A DNA stretch of 64,000 bases from contig NZ_JAFKIP010000004.1 of NCBI RefSeq assembly GCF_017305435.1, positions 372,001 through 436,000 on the forward strand, given 5' to 3'. Below the pieces are notes generated by a model. It saw nothing but the letters and a program-made list of their open reading frames with translations. It was not told where the DNA came from and made no database searches. This DNA comes from Microbacterium sp. Lineage in GTDB: Bacteria > Actinomycetota > Actinomycetes > Actinomycetales > Microbacteriaceae. The translations under genes and the position numbers were made by a program. Of this stretch, positions 59,434-64,000 are shown piece by piece. Each line of letters opens with the position of its first letter. Position 1 is the stretch's first letter.

Positions 59434-60161
59434 GCGTGCACCTCGTGACGGCTCGTGCGGCGTGCTGCATGCGCGGCGCTGAGGTCGTCGGTCGTGCGGC
59501 CTGCCAGCGTCGGCCACAGCACGTGCGCCCCGGCGCCGTCGAGCGGCACCATCAGCGGCACGCCGATCGTCGTCACACCCGCGGCCGCCGCCGCACGTAC
59601 ACCGGTCGGCGAGTCCTCGATCGCGACGGCGTCGTCGGGGTCCACGCCGAGCGCCGTGCATGCCTGGAGATAGGGGTCGGGGAAGGGCTTCGGGCGAGTG
59701 ACGTCGTCGCCCGCGACGACGAGGTCGAAGGCGTCGAACCCCATCTGCCCGGCGACGGTCAGCGCCATGTCGCGCAAGGACATCGTGACGAGCGCCGTGC
59801 GGACGCCAGCCGCACGGAGGTCCTGCAGCAGCTCCACGGCGCCGGGCCGGAACGGGTTCCCCTCGGTGGACAGGCGCGCTGCGACGACCCGGGTCAGATG
59901 CGCGACGATGTCGGGGACGGCCATCCGCACGCCCGCGTCCTGAAGGATCTCGCCGGAGCGGTCGAGGCCGCTCCCCACGAGCGTGAGCGCCTGCTCGTGC
60001 GTCCAGGTGCCGCCGAAGCTCTCGACGAGAGCGGTCTCGGCATCCATCCAGTAACCCTCCGTGTCGACGAGGGTGCCGTCCATGTCCCACAGCACGGCGG
60101 CGGGGAGCGGCGGGGGTGTGAGAGGCGGCGCGGACGCGGAGGCGGAGCCGGGTGAAGACAT
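59430..60161 (-). CDS. HAD-family hydrolase (phosphatase/phosphoglucomutase-like)
   Basis: A 243-residue HAD phosphatase. Motif I is WDMDGTLVDTEGYW with the nucleophile Asp26 and the acid/base Asp28; motif II is ALVTMSL; motif III/IV is KPFPDPYL and IEDSPTGVRAA. The alpha-helical cap type C1 suggests small phosphorylated substrates. It is translated together with trmI through a 4-bp overlap, a pairing often seen in actinobacteria. ATG at 60161 follows a TAGCAT hexamer. Confidence 0.9.
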   Translation of the reverse strand: MSSPGSASASAPPLTPPPLPAAVLWDMDGTLVDTEGYWMDAETALVESFGGTWTHEQALTLVGSGLDRSGEILQDAGVRMAVPDIVAHLTRVVAARLSTEGNPFRPGAVELLQDLRAAGVRTALVTMSLRDMALTVAGQMGFDAFDLVVAGDDVTRPKPFPDPYLQACTALGVDPDDAVAIEDSPTGVRAAAAAGVTTIGVPLMVPLDGAGAHVLWPTLAGRTTDDLSAAHAARRTSRHEVHA

Positions 60162-60167
60162 CGTTCC

Positions 60168-60173
60168 ATGCTA
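60168..60173 (-). promoter_or_regulatory. -10 element for a leaderless HAD-trmI transcript
   Basis: TAGCAT on the minus strand ends 6 nt before the ATG at 60161. Confidence 0.6.
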
Positions 60174-60211
60174 CGGCGTCGCCGCCCGCTTCCCGCGGCC
60201 CGCGCGTATCG

Positions 60212-60217
60212 TAGGGT
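60212..60217 (+). promoter_or_regulatory. candidate -10 element for the PAC2 gene
   Basis: TAGGGT, divergent from the HAD promoter 39 bp away. It leaves a leader of about 10-22 nt depending on the start codon used. Confidence 0.4.
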
Positions 60218-60233
60218 GATCGGTTCACGGACG

Positions 60234-61130
60234 ATGAGGAGCGGTGTGGACGAACTGGGTCAGCGGGTTCTCGTGGTCGCCTTCGACGGATGGAACGACG
60301 CGGGCGAAGCCGCATCGGCGGCCGTCGCGCACATCCGCGAGTCGAGTGAGTACCGCGAGGTGTTCGCGGTCGACCCCGAGCTCTACTTCGATTACCAGTA
60401 CACGCGTCCCCAGGTGCGTCTGGATGCCGACGGCTCACGCAGTCTCGTCTGGCCCGATGCGACGCTGTGGCGCCCGCTGCAGGAGGCCGACGGAGCACGA
60501 CTGTGGCTCCTGAGCGGCTACGAGCCCGCGCGCGCCTGGCAGGCGTTCGTCGCCGAACTCATCGATGCGGCGCTGCGCGAGGACATCACGGGCATCATCG
60601 CGCTCGGATCGATGATGTCGGATGTCCCGCACACGCGGCCGATCTCGGTGTTCGCCGGGAGCGAGAACGACGCGCTGCGGACCGCGCTCGGGCTCGAGAA
60701 GCCCACCTACGAGGGTCCGGCGGGCATCCTCACGGTGCTGTCCACCGCCGCTGAGGCCGCCGGCATCCCGTGCGCCGCCCTCTGGGCGAGCGTGCCGCAC
60801 TACGTCGCCGGTCACACGCCCTCCCCCAAGGCGACGCTCGCTCTCCTCGATCGTCTCGGCGAGCTCACCGGCGCGGTCGTCCCGCGCGGCGAACTGCCCG
60901 CGCAGTCGCTCGCGTGGGAGGCGTCGATCGATGCGGCGGCATCCGACGACGAGGAGATGACGGAGTACATCCATCAGCTCGAGCAGACCCGTGACACGTG
61001 GGACTCGCCGGAGGCGTCCGGCGACGCGATCGCGCAGGAGTTCGAACGGTACCTCCGCCGCGGCGGCGACGGACACGGCAAGGGGCCGGGCGCCGCCGGG
61101 CGCGATTCGGACGGCCCTCGTCGGCAGTAG
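60234..61130 (+). CDS. PAC2-family protein
   Basis: A protein of about 298 residues of the PAC2 (proteasome assembly chaperone-like) family, with the opening VLVVAFDGWNDAGEAAS near residues 13-29 and the PHYVAGHTPSP segment near 200. Archaeal and bacterial members have no firm function despite the name. The start is uncertain: ATG 60234 or GTG 60246, the latter with GAGGAG just upstream. In M. tuberculosis a PAC2 gene also lies near trmI and the proteasome genes, but no proteasome gene is present here. Confidence 0.88.
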   Translation: MRSGVDELGQRVLVVAFDGWNDAGEAASAAVAHIRESSEYREVFAVDPELYFDYQYTRPQVRLDADGSRSLVWPDATLWRPLQEADGARLWLLSGYEPARAWQAFVAELIDAALREDITGIIALGSMMSDVPHTRPISVFAGSENDALRTALGLEKPTYEGPAGILTVLSTAAEAAGIPCAALWASVPHYVAGHTPSPKATLALLDRLGELTGAVVPRGELPAQSLAWEASIDAAASDDEEMTEYIHQLEQTRDTWDSPEASGDAIAQEFERYLRRGGDGHGKGPGAAGRDSDGPRRQ

Positions 61131-61141
61131 CCGCGGGGCGC

Positions 61142-61972
61142 TCAGTACGCCTGCAGCACGCCGAGGCTCAGCAGGATGATGAGGACGATGCCGAGCACCA
61201 CGCGGTAGATCACGAACGGCAGGAAGCTGCCGCGCTTGAGGTACTGCATGAGGAACGCGATGACGGCGAGGCCGACGACGAAGGCGATGACGGTCGCGAT
61301 CGCCGTCTCGGCGCCGCTGAACACTGACGAGCCGGGGTCCTTGATCGAGTGGTAGAGCTCGTACAGCCCGCTGCCGAACACGGCCGGGACGGCCAGCAGG
61401 AACGCGACCTCGGCGGCGACCGGGCGCGTGTAGCCGAGGGCGAGGCCCATCGTGGTCGTCGCACCCGAGCGGGACACGCCCGGGATGAGCGCCAGCGACT
61501 GCGCGAGTCCGAGAGCCAGCCCGTGCGGGTAGGTCAGCTCCTCCTCGTTGCGCGTGCGGCGCCCGAGCGCGTCGGCGGCGCCGAGGATGAGGCCGAACAC
61601 GATGAGGACGATCGCGACGAGCCAGAGATTGCGGAACGTGTCTCGGATGACGTCCTGGAAGAGGAATCCGAGGATGCCGATCGGGATCGTGCCGATGATC
61701 ACGATCCATCCCATGCGGGCGTCGGGGTCGTTCCGGGGCACGCGCCCCGTGAGCGAGCCGAACCAGCGCCCGATGATCCGGACGATCTTCTTCCAGAAGT
61801 ACACGAGCACGGCGAGCTCGGTGCCGAGCTGCGTGATCGCGGTGAAGGTCGCGCCGGGGTCGACGGCGGAGGGGAGGAACTCGCCGATGATGCGCAGGTG
61901 CGCACTCGAGGAGATCGGCAGGAACTCGGTGAGTCCCTGCACGATTCCGAGGATGATCGCGTCGAACAGCAT
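61142..61972 (-). CDS. uppP: Undecaprenyl-diphosphatase UppP (BacA)
   Basis: A 276-residue membrane phosphatase that recycles undecaprenyl pyrophosphate for cell wall synthesis. The signatures are [14 protein letters not shown] (about residues 13-26), with the Glu-rich and Ser-rich metal site, and PGVSRSGAT near 164-172 containing the catalytic Arg/Ser. About eight helices are predicted. It lies 44 bp downstream of the M20 peptidase gene and may be cotranscribed with it; GGAGAGG precedes the ATG. Confidence 0.95.
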   Translation of the reverse strand: MLFDAIILGIVQGLTEFLPISSSAHLRIIGEFLPSAVDPGATFTAITQLGTELAVLVYFWKKIVRIIGRWFGSLTGRVPRNDPDARMGWIVIIGTIPIGILGFLFQDVIRDTFRNLWLVAIVLIVFGLILGAADALGRRTRNEEELTYPHGLALGLAQSLALIPGVSRSGATTTMGLALGYTRPVAAEVAFLLAVPAVFGSGLYELYHSIKDPGSSVFSGAETAIATVIAFVVGLAVIAFLMQYLKRGSFLPFVIYRVVLGIVLIILLSLGVLQAY

Positions 61973-62016
61973 GGATGCCTCTCCGGATGGGCGGGTCGGT
62001 GTCGGGAACCGGGACG

Positions 62017-63357
62017 TCAGTACGTGCGGAGGAGATCGACCAGTACGCGCTGGCCGAACACCAGCGCGTCGATCGGGACGCGCTCATCCACTCCATGGAA
62101 CATACCCGTGAAGTCCAGGTCTCGCGGAAGGCGCAGCGGCGCGAAACCGTAGCCAGCGATGCCGAGCTCTGCGAGTGCCTTGTTGTCGGTGCCGCCGCCC
62201 ATGAGGTAGGGGATGACAGGGATGCCGGGGTCATGGCGCTCGAGGGCTCCCACCATGGCATCCACGAGCTCCCCCGCGAACGGCACCTCGAGCCCGATGT
62301 CGCGGTGCACGATCTCGATCGCGACGTCGTCGCCGACGATGCGCTGGATCTCCGCGAGCACCGTGTCCTCCTGCCCGGGGAGCGTCCGCACGTCGATGGC
62401 CGCGGCGGCGGCATCCGGGATCACGTTGTGCTTGTAGCCCGCGGTGAGACCGGTCGGGTTGGTCGTCGTGCGGAACGTCGAGCGGAGGAATCCGGCGGCG
62501 GGTCCCGTGCTGTCGGCGACCGCGTCCGGGTCGATCGCGTCGTCGCAGCTCGTGCCGCCGACGCCTGTGCCGTCGCTTCCCGCGCAGAGGGCGGCGAGGC
62601 CCGCGACGGTCTGGCGCGTCGTGTCGGTGAGCTCGATCGGCCACACCGTGCGTCCGAGGGCCGCGACGGCTTCGGCGAGACGTGTGACGGCGTTGTCCGG
62701 GTGGAACCGGCTGCCGTGACCGGCCGTGCCGTGCGCGCGCAGGCGCATCCATACGAGCGCCTTCTCCCCCACCTGCAGCAGGTACGCGCGGCCCTCGCCC
62801 ACCCCGATCGAGTAGCCGCCCACCTCGCTGATGGCCTCGGTCGCGCCCGCGAACCACTCCGGGCGATCGCGGACGACCAGTTGAGAGCCCTCGACGCCGC
62901 CGTTCTCCTCGTCGGCGAAGAAGACGACGATGAGGTCGCGCTCCGGGCGCTCGCCCGCCCGGAGGAGCTCGGCGACGGAGGCCAGGATCATGGCATCCAT
63001 GTCCTTCATGTCGACGGCGCCCCGCCCCCACAGCATGCCGTCCTTGACGACGCCGGCGAAGGGGTCGACGCTCCAGTCCTCGGCGACCGCGGGGACGACA
63101 TCGAGGTGCCCGTGCAGGATCAGCGCAGGTTTGCCGGGGTCACGACCCGCGACGCGCGCGACGACGTTGGTGCGCCGAGGGACGGGCTCGTAGTACTCGA
63201 CCTCGAGCCCGAGCGCCTCGAGGTACGCGCCGACGTACTCGGCGGCCTCGCGCTCGCCGTGGGCGCGGCCTTCGCCGTAGTTCGTCGTGTCGAACCGGAT
63301 GAGATCGCGCGCGATGCGGGCGACCTCCGGCAGCGGGGAGACGTCGGGGGATGTCAT
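62017..63357 (-). CDS. M20-family metallopeptidase
   Basis: A 446-residue zinc hydrolase of the M20/M25/M40 group. [10 protein letters not shown] (about residues 79-88) holds the first metal His and Asp; the GRGAVDMKD segment (about 107-115) the bridging Asp; DEENGG (about 142-147) the general base and metal Glu. A dimerisation domain is inserted in the middle. It acts on a peptide or acylated amino acid of unknown identity. I chose ATG at 63357, which lies 7 nt after TAGCGT, and rejected a longer reading to 63414. Confidence 0.92.
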   Translation of the reverse strand: MTSPDVSPLPEVARIARDLIRFDTTNYGEGRAHGEREAAEYVGAYLEALGLEVEYYEPVPRRTNVVARVAGRDPGKPALILHGHLDVVPAVAEDWSVDPFAGVVKDGMLWGRGAVDMKDMDAMILASVAELLRAGERPERDLIVVFFADEENGGVEGSQLVVRDRPEWFAGATEAISEVGGYSIGVGEGRAYLLQVGEKALVWMRLRAHGTAGHGSRFHPDNAVTRLAEAVAALGRTVWPIELTDTTRQTVAGLAALCAGSDGTGVGGTSCDDAIDPDAVADSTGPAAGFLRSTFRTTTNPTGLTAGYKHNVIPDAAAAAIDVRTLPGQEDTVLAEIQRIVGDDVAIEIVHRDIGLEVPFAGELVDAMVGALERHDPGIPVIPYLMGGGTDNKALAELGIAGYGFAPLRLPRDLDFTGMFHGVDERVPIDALVFGQRVLVDLLRTY

Positions 63358-63364
63358 GGGGATC

Positions 63365-63370
63365 ACGCTA
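63365..63370 (-). promoter_or_regulatory. -10 element for a leaderless M20 peptidase gene
   Basis: TAGCGT on the minus strand ends 7 nt before the ATG at 63357. It supports the shorter start. Confidence 0.5.
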
Positions 63371-63422
63371 CCCCGCCACGCGATGCGTCGCCGCCGCGTG
63401 CCATACGGTGTCATCTCAACGG

Positions 63423-63469
63423 AAAGACCCCCGACCCGGAGTCGAAACTCCCGGTCGAGGGTCTTTTTC
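63423..63469 (-). terminator. terminator of tRNA-Leu(GAG)
   Basis: A long hairpin pairs AAAGACCC (63423-63430) with GGGTCTTT (63459-63466), continuing through two mismatches to a TCGAAA loop. It lies directly downstream of the minus-strand tRNA gene and has a T-rich flank on either strand. Confidence 0.8.
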
Positions 63470-63475
63470 CTGCTG

Positions 63476-63560
63476 TGCGCGAGGGGGGACTTGAACCCCC
63501 ACGCCCTATACGGGCACTAGCACCTCAAGCTAGCGCGTCTACCTATTCCGCCACCCGCGC
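63476..63560 (-). tRNA. tRNA-Leu, anticodon GAG
   Basis: An 85-nt class II tRNA on the minus strand. The acceptor stem pairs GCGCGGG with CTCGCGC (one G-T pair); the anticodon loop has GAG, reading CUC and CUU. The long variable arm and GGTTCAA T loop fit leucine tRNAs. CCA is not encoded. Confidence 0.94.
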
Positions 63561-63594
63561 GAGGTGGTTTCGGTGCTTTCGCAACCGAGGATCG

Positions 63595-63600
63595 ACATTA
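63595..63600 (-). promoter_or_regulatory. candidate -10 element for tRNA-Leu(GAG)
   Basis: TAATGT on the minus strand, about 34 nt upstream of the mature 5' end. Confidence 0.3.
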
Positions 63601-63646
63601 CCACGTCGTGCGGCGAACCCGGAATCCGGCCTCCCGCCCGGGCGCG

Positions 63647-64000
63647 TCATCCTGCGGAGACGCCGAAGAGAAGACCGAGGAGGTACGTCACCGCGGCGGC
63701 GCCGAAGCCGATCGCGAGCTGGCGGAGCCCTCGACGCAGCGGCGGCGCTCCGGAGAGGAGACCCACCATGGCCCCGGTCGCGACGAGCGCGATGCCCACG
63801 AGCGCGAGCGCGAGCGCGACGGCGGCGAAGCCGGTGAGCCCGAAGATCCACGGGAGGACGGGGATGATGGCCCCCGAGGCGAAGAAGAGGAAGCTGGAGC
63901 CCGCGGCTCCGAGGGCGCTGCCCACGACCTCGTGGTCGCCGCCCACGCGCACCGGACCGGTCGCGGGATCCGCGTCGGGAGTGCGGGCCGCTTCCAGCAC
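63647..64000 (-). CDS. VIT1/CCC1-family transporter, C-terminal part (cut by window edge)
   Basis: The last 117 residues of a membrane protein whose start lies beyond the window. The visible part begins in a cytoplasmic loop (GPVRVGGDHEVVGSALGAAG) and has three helices, including FFASGAIIPVLPWIF, typical of VIT1/CCC1 iron and manganese transporters. It probably exports or stores divalent metals. The stop TGA is at 63647-63649. Confidence 0.82.
   Translation of the reverse strand: MLEAARTPDADPATGPVRVGGDHEVVGSALGAAGSSFLFFASGAIIPVLPWIFGLTGFAAVALALALVGIALVATGAMVGLLSGAPPLRRGLRQLAIGFGAAAVTYLLGLLFGVSAG

Noticed and set aside
59434-60498. Longer trmI reading across the HAD gene
   Set aside because: The sequence there is shadow of the HAD gene; GTG 59433 gives the family N-terminus.
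63358-63414. Longer M20 peptidase from 63414
   Set aside because: The added residues overlap the -10 hexamer and are not conserved in character.

Overview
The window is high-GC actinobacterial chromosome of housekeeping type. Gene order (pyrR-pyrB-pyrC-carA-carB-pyrF-gmk-rpoZ-metK-priA-fmt-rsmB-rpe-his-trp-lgt-gltBD-pyk, then polA, rbpA/lnt, helY-tatC-tatA-pafC-pafB and trmI), protein similarity and the very frequent heptamer GGATGCC point to the family Microbacteriaceae, most likely Microbacterium. The genus is an inference from pattern recognition; no search was run. No rRNA gene, CRISPR array, insertion sequence or phage was seen.

Layout. 1-700: repeat remnant and a lone GNAT gene of lower GC. 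714-10758: pyrimidine operon under a PyrR-binding leader, ending in an mIHF-guanylate kinase fusion and rpoZ. 10893-17165: metK, priA, fmt, rsmB, rpe. 17228-24284: a tightly overlapping histidine/tryptophan operon (hisE, hisG, hisF, hisI, two small membrane proteins, trpC, trpB, trpA) and lgt. 24376-31919: glutamate synthase gltBD and pyruvate kinase. 32138-32218: tRNA-Leu(CAA), with a partial copy of its 3' end 159 bp away. 32276-36055: ANTAR regulator, thioesterase, DNA polymerase I. 36131-49636: an accessory stretch of transporters, hydrolases and membrane proteins. 49770-63357: RbpA, Lnt, HelY, TatC, TatA, PafC, PafB, an FKBP lipoprotein, TrmI, a HAD phosphatase, a PAC2 protein, UppP and an M20 peptidase. 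63476-63560: tRNA-Leu(GAG). The right edge cuts a VIT-family transporter.

Three themes stand out. (1) Genes absent from positions where related actinobacteria carry them: coaBC between rpoZ and metK, trpE between hisI and the Trp-associated membrane gene, and the Pup-proteasome genes between pafB and trmI. (2) Short intergenic-type repeats have been absorbed in frame into the 3' ends of pyrB, carA and trpC. (3) Fourteen genes have a -10-like hexamer (TAGNNT in thirteen) ending exactly 6 or 7 nt before the start codon, the layout of leaderless mRNAs. I found no convincing undescribed multi-gene system; the best leads are these architectural signals.
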